From an uncultured Collinsella sp. (GTDB taxonomy: Bacteria > Actinomycetota > Coriobacteriia > Coriobacteriales > Coriobacteriaceae), in assembly GCA_958369225.1 (NCBI GenBank), contig CATXID010000016.1:1-5933 (forward strand): 5,933 bases of DNA, in the 5' to 3' direction. Position numbers and translations under genes: made by a program. The notes under the pieces are model-generated. The model was not told the origin of the DNA and did not search any database. It saw nothing but the letters and a program-made list of their open reading frames with translations. Shown one piece after another: positions 1 to 4,174 of this stretch (the stretch's first letter is position 1; the number at the start of each line of letters is the position of its first letter).

Positions 1-257
1 AGTCCACCGTGAGCCAGGTCCTGGCCGCCGAACGGCTCAGACGGCTCAGAGCGGAACTCGGCAGGGACGACGACGGCCCGGACGGCTCAGAAACGTCCGT
101 GAGGGCCGTCCAGGCGGCCGAACAGGTCAGAGAGGCTCTGGCATACGTGATGGCCGTGGAGAAGCGTCTGAGGGCCATCCAGCGGCTTCTCGTGGCCGAC
201 GCCGCCGCCGACGCGACGCGGAACACCCAGAATCTGCACCGCCATTACAGGCGCTAA
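1..257 (+). CDS. Small charged helical protein, 3' part (gene crosses the window ends)
   Basis: I do not recognise this gene. If the molecule is circular, the frame starts at ATG 5891, runs through base 5933 into base 1 without a stop, and ends at TAA 255-257, giving 99 aa. The protein is soluble and strongly charged, with long predicted helices (AERLRRLRAELG near the start, AEQVREALAYVMAVEKRLRAI in the second half) and an acidic glycine-rich linker between them. A small coiled-coil or DNA-binding accessory protein is possible, but nothing specific shows it. It has no signal peptide or membrane segment. GC at third positions is high, as in the mobilization and rep genes. A GTG at 9 is the only other plausible start and has no ribosome binding site. 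The stop codon lies inside the left arm of the hairpin at 248-296. The opposite strand carries the out-of-frame tail of the rep relic, so the two frames overlap. Confidence 0.55.
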   Translation, partial: STVSQVLAAERLRRLRAELGRDDDGPDGSETSVRAVQAAEQVREALAYVMAVEKRLRAIQRLLVADAAADATRNTQNLHRHYRR

Positions 258-296
258 AACGCGATAAGCGCTGCACTTTCCAAAGTGCAGCGCCTG
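248..296. repeat. Strong nested inverted repeat (hairpin) at the broken rep gene
   Basis: The arms at 268-279 (GCGCTGCACTTT) and 282-293 are perfect reverse complements around a 2-base centre. An outer pair, CAGGCGCT at 248-255 and AGCGCCTG at 289-296, is also perfect. The hairpin follows the stop of the plus-strand gene, so it could end that transcript, but no T-run follows it. Its right arm contains codons 15-17 of the rep relic, so the structure sits exactly at the point where rep homology stops. Confidence 0.7.
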
Positions 297-338
297 ATTG
301 TTGAACTGGTTCGAGTACTTCACGATCTCATCGGACAT
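288..338 (-). pseudogene. Relic of a second Rep_3 initiator gene, first 17 codons
   Basis: From ATG at 338 the minus strand encodes MSDEIVKYSNQFNNQAL, which matches residues 1-17 of the intact initiator encoded at 4694-5650 (MSNEIVKYSNQFNAQAL). By my count 41 of 51 bases match, and several differences are silent. A good ribosome binding site (GGTGGA) is kept upstream of the ATG. After codon 17 the homology stops in the hairpin at 248-296. The frame continues to a stop at 87 only as sequence antisense to the neighbouring gene, so no functional initiator can be made. The start signals and the iterons upstream show that this was once a full replicon. A 38-bp piece at 4137-4174 encodes exactly the next residues (18-30). 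Confidence 0.85.
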
Positions 339-382
339 GACTGCATTCCACCATAAAAACGAGATTTTTATATTTTCTACCC

Positions 383-491
383 TTTATTCTCCCAAAACCT
401 CGTTTTTATTCCTCAAAAGCGTCCTTTATTCTCCCAAAACCTCCCCTAAATAATTCCCAAAACCTCCCCTTTAATCTCCCATTTTCTCCCC
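383..491. repeat. Iteron array A: five direct repeats of about 22 bp
   Basis: Five tandem units start at about 383, 405, 425, 447 and 470. The consensus is TTTATTCTCCCAAAACCTCC. The second unit is degenerate and two bases shorter; the fifth has TTTT in place of AAAA. Arrays like this upstream of a Rep_3 initiator are the initiator binding sites of iteron theta plasmids. This set differs from array B in the core: CCCAAAACCTCCCC here, CCCAAAAAGTCCTC there. Its cognate initiator gene is broken, so the array is probably an orphan unless the intact initiator binds it in trans. Confidence 0.85.
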
Positions 492-508
492 TTTAATAGT
501 GCGTTTCC

Positions 509-577
509 CCTACTGCCGTAAGGCCTGCGGGGAGTCTAAAAGAGTACAAAAGATTCTATAAAAAGGGGCTCCGCCCC
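509..577. other. Origin core A: conserved block, phased A-tracts and small hairpin
   Basis: CCTACTGCC at 509-517, then GGGAGTCTAAAAGA, A-tracts at 538-541, 548-551 and 560-564, and a hairpin at 565-577 occur in the same order as at 5777-5846 beside array B. The A-tracts are spaced 10-12 bases apart, which predicts bent, easily melted DNA and suits an unwinding region. The hairpin stem differs from copy B by a paired change. Confidence 0.7.
560..577 (-). terminator. Rho-independent terminator for the mobC-like gene
   Basis: Read on the minus strand, GGGGC-GGA-GCCCC (577 to 565) is followed by TTTTT (564 to 560). It lies 20 bases past the stop of the mobC-like gene at 598 and so would end that transcript before it enters the origin. 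The same hairpin is conserved beside origin B, where no minus-strand gene lies upstream, so it may also belong to the origin itself. Confidence 0.75.
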
Positions 578-597
578 GATGAAGAGAAGAAACCGAC

Positions 598-1017
598 TCA
601 GTTCCAAGGCTGCTGCTGCCATTGCTGTGGCTGTTGGAATCCGGGCTGGTAGCCATAGCCCGGCTGCTCCTGTATCTGAGGCTCTTGGGGCAGGTCACGA
701 ACCTGTTCCCGCAGCTCACCCGCCGACTCAGCGCTGGGGAGCCTCACGCCCGCGTCAGAGGCCCATGCGCGCAGTTCGGCGGCATGGGCCTTGAGCATGT
801 CCAGCAGCCTTTGCCGGTTGCCCTCGTCGTTCCAGACGCCCTCGTCGTAGCCAAGCACGCCCTCGTTGGAGAGGATGCCGCCCAGCCGGATGATCAGATG
901 GGTGCGCCGCTTGCGCGCCTTGGCGTTCTCCCTAGCCACGATGCGCTGTTTGCGCGCCCTGAGCTGCTTCATCCGGCGCTCGATGTCGGCCATCTGCTCC
1001 TCGACGCTCCTGGTCAT
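598..1017 (-). CDS. mobC: MobC/TraD-like relaxosome accessory protein
   Basis: This 139-aa protein should help the relaxase open and bind oriT. Residues 1-45 form a charged helix (VEEQMADIERRMKQLRARKQ, then ARENAKARKRRTH), followed by LIIRLGGIL at 41-49. This is the pattern of RSF1010 MobC and the TraD-like proteins of mobilizable plasmids: a helix rich in R, E, K and Q, then a short hydrophobic segment. Residues 65-115 are helical. The tail from about 110 is rich in Q, P and G (GYGYQPGFQQPQQWQQQPWN) and probably disordered. The start is set by GGGAGGAA five bases before the ATG. The gene is divergent from the relaxase with oriT between them, which is the RSF1010 arrangement of mobC and mobA and is the main support for the role. 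It ends in the terminator at 560-577. Direct sequence identity to any known MobC is not shown here. Confidence 0.75.
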   Translation of the reverse strand: MTRSVEEQMADIERRMKQLRARKQRIVARENAKARKRRTHLIIRLGGILSNEGVLGYDEGVWNDEGNRQRLLDMLKAHAAELRAWASDAGVRLPSAESAGELREQVRDLPQEPQIQEQPGYGYQPGFQQPQQWQQQPWN

Positions 1018-1163
1018 CGGTTCCTCCCTGCGTTCCGTCGGTTATCAATCAGGACGCTAGACCCCACGGCAGCACGGCACGGGGCACGGCGTCTACACAC
1101 CAAACCTAAACCCGGAAGAACGGAGCCGGTTTGGACATCCAAGCCGCGAGGGCGAAGCGTTCA

Positions 1164-1451
1164 TCAATGCCGAACGTGCCGCCCCCGCCGATTTCCGCGC
1201 GCATGACGGCCACGGGAGGGAAACACCGACCGGAAAAGCCTCTTCGCAAGCTGCGGCAGCTTGCGAAGAGCAGCCGAGAGGATCAGCCTTGCCGCAGTCT
1301 CAGGAAACTCCCCGTAAATCAATCCCATGAATCGCCAAGCCCATTGCATAAGAGCATCAGAAAATTCGTCCATGCACCGCTCTATGCGTCGACCGACACG
1401 CCGGTAACGGAACCATCCCCGCAAGGTCAGGTGGAAGTCCCTCAATTTCAT
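1164..1451 (-). CDS. Doubtful 95-aa ORF starting just inside the transfer-leading side of oriT
   Basis: The frame opens at ATG 1451, six bases past the predicted nick, and runs to TGA at 1164-1166. The protein is unrecognised: basic at the start (RGWFRYRRVGRRIERC), then amphipathic or hydrophobic (ALMQWAWRFMGLIYGEF), with an arginine-rich end. In its favour it is on the same strand as the mobC-like gene and would be the first gene to enter a recipient. Against it, no ribosome binding site precedes the ATG, the start lies inside the oriT hairpin, third-position GC is lower than in the mobilization genes, and the 31-bp palindrome at 1240-1270 lies inside it. It may be chance coding in a structured noncoding leading region. 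Apart from this frame, 1018-1438 shows only the palindrome and short CACGG repeats near 1070-1100. Confidence 0.3.
   Translation of the reverse strand: MKLRDFHLTLRGWFRYRRVGRRIERCMDEFSDALMQWAWRFMGLIYGEFPETAARLILSAALRKLPQLAKRLFRSVFPSRGRHARGNRRGRHVRH
1240..1270. repeat. 31-bp near-perfect palindrome in the oriT leading region
   Basis: CTCTTCGCAAGCTGC at 1240-1254 and its exact reverse complement at 1256-1270 are separated by one base (G 1255). In single strands it would fold to a 15-bp stem after losing a few central pairs. No T-run follows on either strand. It lies about 190 bases from the nick, on the side predicted to enter the recipient first. A single-strand priming site, a single-strand promoter or a binding site for a dimeric protein are all possible. 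Confidence 0.8.
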
Positions 1452-1504
1452 TGAGGGCGCACTTACATGTTACCGGTGGTAACATTCAGCGTAAGCGCGC
1501 TCTC
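1439..1504 (-). other. oriT: Origin of transfer (oriT), RSF1010-like nick region
   Basis: On the minus strand the inverted repeat ATGTTACC-ACC-GGTAACAT (1485 to 1467) is followed directly by GTAAGTGCGCCCT (1466 to 1454). This is the RSF1010/R1162 plan: an inverted repeat, then TAAGTGCG/CCCT, the nick core used by MOBQ relaxases. By that analogy the nick is between 1458 and 1457 on the minus strand, and mobC would enter the recipient early and the relaxase gene last. A second hairpin, CCCTCAA (1439-1445) with TTGAGGG (1451-1457), lies just past the nick. The location between the mobC-like gene and the relaxase gene fits. Confidence 0.88.
1491..1504 (+). repeat. Degenerate mirror copy of the nick sequence
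   Basis: GTAAGCGCGCTCTC on the plus strand matches GTAAGTGCGCCCTC of the real nick region on the minus strand at 12 of 14 positions. It lies on the other side of the same inverted repeat, displaced by five bases (TCAGC, 1486-1490). The two together make oriT an extended imperfect palindrome spanning 1453-1504. Confidence 0.65.
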
Positions 1505-1526
1505 CCGAGGGGCCACTCCGTGGGGG

Positions 1527-1612
1527 CCAAGCGTGCGCCGCTTGGATCCGCGCCCCGTCCCGGCGGGGTGCCGGCCACCTCCCCGGTGGAGGGCCAACGG
1601 GCCTCCCGGCCC
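1527..1612 (+). promoter_or_regulatory. Hairpin-rich leader of the relaxase gene
   Basis: Four short stems follow one another between oriT and the relaxase start: CCAAGCG/CGCTTGG (1527-1545), CCCCG/CGGGG (1553-1568), CCACC/GGTGG (1575-1589) and GGGCC/GGCCC (1599-1612). The last is followed by TTT and lies about 12 bases before the ribosome binding site (GGAAAGGAG, 1624-1632). This could work as an attenuator or a translation brake. I found no convincing promoter for the relaxase gene. Confidence 0.45.
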
Positions 1613-1641
1613 TTTGGATTCCCGGAAAGGAGTACAGTCCC

Positions 1642-2844
1642 GTGGCGATCTACTCGTTGCACGTGTCGAACGTGAGCCGTGCCGCCGGCTCCAGCGCCGT
1701 CGCCTCCTGCTCGTACATCACCTCGCGTCGGATGCGCGACGAGCGCACCGGCGAGGCGTTCAACGGGTTCGGCCGCAGGGAGCGCGTCGAGCATGTATGC
1801 ACGATGCTGCCCGAGGGCGCGCCCGGCGAGTACCTCGACCCGGAGCGTTTGTTCAACGCCGTCGAGATGGCCGAGAAACGTTCCGACGCGAGGCCCGCGA
1901 AGAAGATCATGGTCGCCCTGCCCCGCGAGTTCGACGCCCGCGAACGCTTCCGCGCACTGGAGGACTTCATCTCATGGAACATCACGGCCAACGGCTACGC
2001 CTGCACGTACGCCATCCACACCGACAAGGACGGACGTAACCCCCACGCGCACATCCTCGTCGCCAACCGGCGCATCGACCCGAAGACCGGCAGATGGGCG
2101 GCGAAGAGCCGCAGCGAGTTCGCGTTGGACGCCAACGGCCGGCGCATCCCCGTCATCGACCCCGACACCGGACGGCAGAAGATCGGCGCCAGAAACCGCA
2201 AGGTCTGGAAGCGCGTCAACGTGAGCAACAACCCCTTGGACTCCAAGGAGTTCCTCGAAAGGCTCAGGCGCGAGTGGGCCGACTCCTGCAACGCCCTGCT
2301 CCCCGGATACGCCGTCATCGACCATCGGAGCTTCAAGGCGCGGGGCATCGAACGCATCCCCACCATCCACGAGGGATACGCCAGCCGCGAGATGGAGAAA
2401 CGCGGCGGCAGGGGCGACCTGTGCGAGGAGAACCGGCGCATCCAGGCCCTGAACCGGCTCCTCGACGCGCTTAGGGCCATGATCGGGCGGCTCTCCGACC
2501 AAGCGCAAGGCATCCTGACGGCCGTCAAACGCCGCCAACGGCCCTCAGGCGCGCCACAGGCCCCTTCAAGCCCTGAACCGGCCGAAAGGCCACAGGAACG
2601 CCCGCAGGCTCGTGAAACGCCGCCACAGGCCCCGCAGGAACCCCCGAAGCCCATCAGGACGAAAAAGGCGCTCACCGACAGGTTCAAGACACGGCTTGAC
2701 GAGCGGCTGGCCGAAAACGAACGCAAACAGGCCGAAAAACAGGCCGAACCCGACATGGAGGAGACATGGGACCTCTCCGACCCCGCCGACCCGCTCAACA
2801 TCGGCATGGGCTGGGGCACGGGAGGCCACGGACTCGGCCTGTGA
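1642..2844 (+). CDS. mobA: MobA/MobL-family relaxase (MOBQ)
   Basis: This is the relaxase that nicks oriT, stays bound to the 5' end and carries the strand to the recipient. It is 400 aa. The N-terminal domain (about 1-250) has the family start MAIYSLHVSNVSRAAG. Tyr25, in SCSYITSRR, sits where the catalytic tyrosine is found. The metal-binding motif HTDKDGRNPHAHIL has His126, His135 and His137. DHRSFKARGIERIPTIHEG (228-245) is the conserved block that ends the catalytic core. From about 295 a proline-rich linker leads to a charged helix and an acidic end. There is no primase domain, unlike RSF1010 MobA, so the protein is short but complete for the family. The start is GTG 1642, with GGAAAGGAG nine bases upstream. 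It is divergent from the mobC-like gene across oriT. The plasmid encodes no mating pore, so it must be mobilized by a helper. Confidence 0.95.
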   Translation: MAIYSLHVSNVSRAAGSSAVASCSYITSRRMRDERTGEAFNGFGRRERVEHVCTMLPEGAPGEYLDPERLFNAVEMAEKRSDARPAKKIMVALPREFDARERFRALEDFISWNITANGYACTYAIHTDKDGRNPHAHILVANRRIDPKTGRWAAKSRSEFALDANGRRIPVIDPDTGRQKIGARNRKVWKRVNVSNNPLDSKEFLERLRREWADSCNALLPGYAVIDHRSFKARGIERIPTIHEGYASREMEKRGGRGDLCEENRRIQALNRLLDALRAMIGRLSDQAQGILTAVKRRQRPSGAPQAPSSPEPAERPQERPQARETPPQAPQEPPKPIRTKKALTDRFKTRLDERLAENERKQAEKQAEPDMEETWDLSDPADPLNIGMGWGTGGHGLGL

Positions 2845-2857
2845 GAACGCCGGGAAC

Positions 2858-2888
2858 GCAAAGGGCCGGCATCCGAAGACACCGGCCC
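2858..2888. terminator. Hairpin between convergent genes; left copy of the cargo-flanking repeat
   Basis: GGGCCGG (2863-2869) pairs with CCGGCCC (2882-2888) around a 12-base loop. It lies 18 bases past the relaxase stop and 19 bases past the stop of the convergent secreted-protein gene, so it can end both transcripts. On the minus strand the stem is followed by TTT. The whole 31-base element recurs at 3497-3527 with 24 of 31 bases identical, all differences being transitions. Confidence 0.7.
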
Positions 2889-2907
2889 GAAATTTAGAAA
2901 GACATCC

Positions 2908-3411
2908 TTACCAGCGGGTAACGGATACGCCGTCGACGCCAGAGCCGTCTGCCGTGGCGATGCGCATCCACGGACCAGCTGCGACAGGGGTGTATGTAAC
3001 TCCATTGATTGCGAAGGTGATCTGTCCCGACTTATTGCCGGTCGTATAGCTGTTGCGATACGGCCAGGACCCCGTTGCCGTTCCGGTGCCTGCAAACTGC
3101 ATGTCACCCAAAACGGTCCCGCCAGCCCAGCATCCAGCATTGGAATCAGCGCATCCACGCGAGACAGTTACCGAATAATCTTCAGCCTCGCTCGGCGGCA
3201 GCACGTCCACCAATTCGCCGTTGCTGGAATCAAAGAGAATCGTTGTGCCAGGTTCGCCGACAATCATGTCCCCGCCCGACGGAGTGGTGGTAAGTTCATA
3301 GAACGACTCGTCAGTGGTTTCTTGAGCAGATGCCACCGGGACTGCCGTCGACAGGAGCGCCAGCAGAATCATTGGAACCACTGCCATCTTCAAATGCTTG
3401 GTACGTAACAT
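2908..3411 (-). CDS. Secreted protein of unknown function (plasmid cargo)
   Basis: The product is 167 aa. Residues 1-29 are a clear Sec signal peptide: KHLK near the start, a hydrophobic core (VVPMILLALLSTAVPV) and an AxA site, ASA before Gln30. The mature part, about 138 aa, is rich in G, T and S and looks mainly beta-strand. Two cysteines, Cys87 and Cys94 (RGCADSNAGCWAGG), probably form a disulfide loop. Later segments are GTGTATGSWPYRNSY and ITFAINGVTYTPV, and the end is VDGVSVTRW. There is no sorting motif, lipobox or second membrane segment, so it should be released. I do not recognise the family; a small antimicrobial, inhibitor or surface-interacting protein is possible but not shown. 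ATG 3411 is preferred because AAGGGGG precedes it and the signal peptide begins there; longer in-frame starts upstream would spoil it. GC is lower than in the flanking genes, which suggests separate acquisition. Confidence 0.8.
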   Translation of the reverse strand: MLRTKHLKMAVVPMILLALLSTAVPVASAQETTDESFYELTTTPSGGDMIVGEPGTTILFDSSNGELVDVLPPSEAEDYSVTVSRGCADSNAGCWAGGTVLGDMQFAGTGTATGSWPYRNSYTTGNKSGQITFAINGVTYTPVAAGPWMRIATADGSGVDGVSVTRW

Positions 3412-3435
3412 TTTTGCCCCCTTGATTAGGTATGC

Positions 3436-3449
3436 CAGACGTACGTCTG
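3436..3449. promoter_or_regulatory. Perfect 14-bp palindrome at the secreted-protein promoter
   Basis: CAGACGTACGTCTG is its own reverse complement. It lies nine bases downstream of the -10 box and 24 bases upstream of the start codon, at or just past the expected transcription start. This is a classic place for an operator of a dimeric repressor; a short 5' RNA hairpin is the alternative. No obvious regulator for it is encoded beside it. Confidence 0.6.
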
Positions 3450-3457
3450 ACAAGGAA

Positions 3458-3486
3458 ATTATAGCTCTTGGACCTTGGATTGAACA
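3458..3486 (-). promoter_or_regulatory. Promoter of the secreted-protein gene
   Basis: On the minus strand TATAAT (3463 to 3458) is a perfect -10 box. TGTTCA (3486 to 3481) lies 17 bases upstream of it and is a weak -35. This predicts a transcript start near 3450 and a leader of about 40 bases. Confidence 0.6.
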
Positions 3487-3496
3487 GACCAATAAT

Positions 3497-3548
3497 GCAA
3501 AGGGTTGGTGTTTGAAGACGCCGGCCCCGCATCCGAAGACGCGGGGCC
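3497..3548. repeat. Right copy of the cargo-flanking repeat, with a second hairpin
   Basis: 3497-3527 repeats 2858-2888 in the same orientation; read as plus-strand RNA its stem still pairs through G-U pairs (GGGUUGG with CCGGCCC). Overlapping it, GGCCCCGC (3523-3530) and GCGGGGCC (3541-3548) form an 8-bp hairpin. That hairpin holds GCATCCGAAGAC (3529-3540), identical to 2869-2880. The related pair of elements encloses the secreted-protein gene and its promoter. Confidence 0.65.
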
Positions 3549-3795
3549 ACGGCCCAATCAAAGGGGATGGCGGGTAACCCATCCCGCCGGCATCGGCCAT
3601 CCCCGAAAAGTCATGCATGCCCGCCTGATCGTAAGGGGGAAGTTAGCAGCGCCTCCGCCGGCGTTTCCATCTTAGCCGATACGATTGGCGTCGTCGATGG
3701 ACGTCTTGTAGCAGGGACGAAAACCGACCGCCCGGCATCCGCCGGGCGACGCTGCCGCGCCAGTCGCGGCGCGGCCCGAACGAAAGGCGCAGCAC
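3549..3795. other. Noncoding GC-rich stretch with several hairpins
   Basis: I see no credible gene here. The stems are GGGATGG/CCATCCC (3564-3585), CGCCCGGC/GCCGGGCG (3729-3748) and GCCGCGCC/GGCGCGGC (3754-3775). The last two stand next to each other and end seven bases before the ribosome binding site of the small gene at 3796, so they lie in its probable leader. No clear promoter was found. Confidence 0.5.
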
Positions 3796-3948
3796 ATGCG
3801 CATGGGTAACAAGGGGCCGCACGGCCGGCCCTGGATATGGCTGATGGCGGTCATCGTCATCTGCCTCGCTCCCGTGATGGATCCCATCGCGGCCGACATC
3901 ACCGTGACGGCCCTGGCCGTCTGGGCGATGGCATCCAGCCGCCGTTGA
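3796..3948 (+). CDS. Small hydrophobic membrane protein, 50 aa
   Basis: MRMGNKGPHGRPWIWLMAVI opens the protein, and two hydrophobic stretches follow (about 13-27, WIWLMAVIVICLAPV, and 31-46, IAADITVTALAVWAMA). A short charged end, SSRR, closes it. It would be a small inner-membrane protein, possibly a hairpin of two short segments. GAAAGG at 3782-3787 is eight bases before the ATG. Third positions are almost all G or C, and a diverged second copy at 4167-4271 keeps the frame and protein pattern, so it is truly coding. Its function is unknown. Size and hydrophobicity resemble type I toxins and small membrane stress proteins, but no antitoxin RNA is shown. A hairpin (3957-3984) ends the unit. 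ATG 3802 is an alternative start. Confidence 0.65.
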   Translation: MRMGNKGPHGRPWIWLMAVIVICLAPVMDPIAADITVTALAVWAMASSRR

Positions 3949-3956
3949 CGGCGCAA

Positions 3957-3984
3957 CCTGCCGCGGGTCGGAGCCCGCGGCAGG
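3957..3984 (+). terminator. Terminator-like hairpin after the small membrane protein gene
   Basis: CCTGCCGCGGG (3957-3967) pairs perfectly with CCCGCGGCAGG (3974-3984) around a 6-base loop, nine bases after the stop. The stem is very strong, but the tail (CCCCTTGTT) has only short T-runs. Confidence 0.65.
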
Positions 3985-3992
3985 CCCCTTGT

Positions 3993-4135
3993 TCAGAAAA
4001 GAGTCGGCTCGATACCAGGCTCCATCCGATCATCGGGCATGGCCTGTGAATCATGGCTGCGTCTGGCCACCTCGAATGGTGTCAGACCATCGTGGGCCGC
4101 CTTATACGCATCCAGTTCAGCCCTGGCTCGTTCCG
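3993..4135 (-). pseudogene. C-terminal relic of an unidentified gene
   Basis: The minus strand encodes ERARAELDAYKAAHDGL, then TPFEVARRSHDSQAMPDDRM, and ends EPGIEPTLF followed by TGA at 3993. It looks like a natural protein end: a charged helix, a short folded motif and an acidic tail. The frame stays open upstream to 4208, but from 4137 it is antisense to a rep fragment, so the true gene has been cut there. I do not recognise the parent. The ending in LF recalls the end of the intact initiator (DVPLFD), so the tail of the lost initiator is one possibility, unproven. The plus-strand 72-codon frame starting at 4053 overlaps it and lacks a ribosome binding site. Confidence 0.45.
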
Positions 4136-4136
4136 C

Positions 4137-4174
4137 CGCAAGTTCACCGCGCTCGATCTTGATTTGCTGATGGC
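4137..4174 (+). pseudogene. 38-bp internal fragment of a rep gene (codons 18-30)
   Basis: The plus strand encodes RKFTALDLDLLMA, identical to residues 18-30 of the intact initiator. The DNA differs from the intact gene at 5 of 38 bases, and all five changes are silent, so the piece comes from a related gene that was under protein selection. It starts exactly where the relic at 288-338 stops but has the opposite orientation. Its last eight bases, CTGATGGC, are shared with the small membrane protein copy that follows, which marks a microhomology joint. Confidence 0.85.

Noticed and set aside
383..491. Regular 22-bp repeats considered as a CRISPR array
   Set aside because: The units are directly adjacent without unique spacers, AT-rich and next to a rep start, which is the iteron pattern.
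579..794. Open frame starting MKRRNRLSS at 579
   Set aside because: Its start is in the terminator-side sequence, it has no ribosome binding site, and it is antisense to the end of the mobC-like gene.
1106..1204. 32-aa minus-strand frame MRAEIGGGGTFGIDERF
   Set aside because: The codon pattern is good, but it is very short, has no ribosome binding site and overlaps the end of another doubtful frame.
622..1206. Open frame of 194 codons on the plus strand
   Set aside because: It is antisense to the mobC-like gene, which has a proper ribosome binding site and a recognisable pattern; this frame has neither.
1995..3158. Open frame of 387 codons on the minus strand
   Set aside because: It lies antisense to most of the relaxase gene and runs on past it. 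The relaxase frame has all family motifs, and the long antisense frame follows from high third-position GC.
3672..3956. 94-codon minus-strand frame
   Set aside because: It is antisense to the 50-aa membrane protein, whose frame is supported by a ribosome binding site and a diverged second copy.
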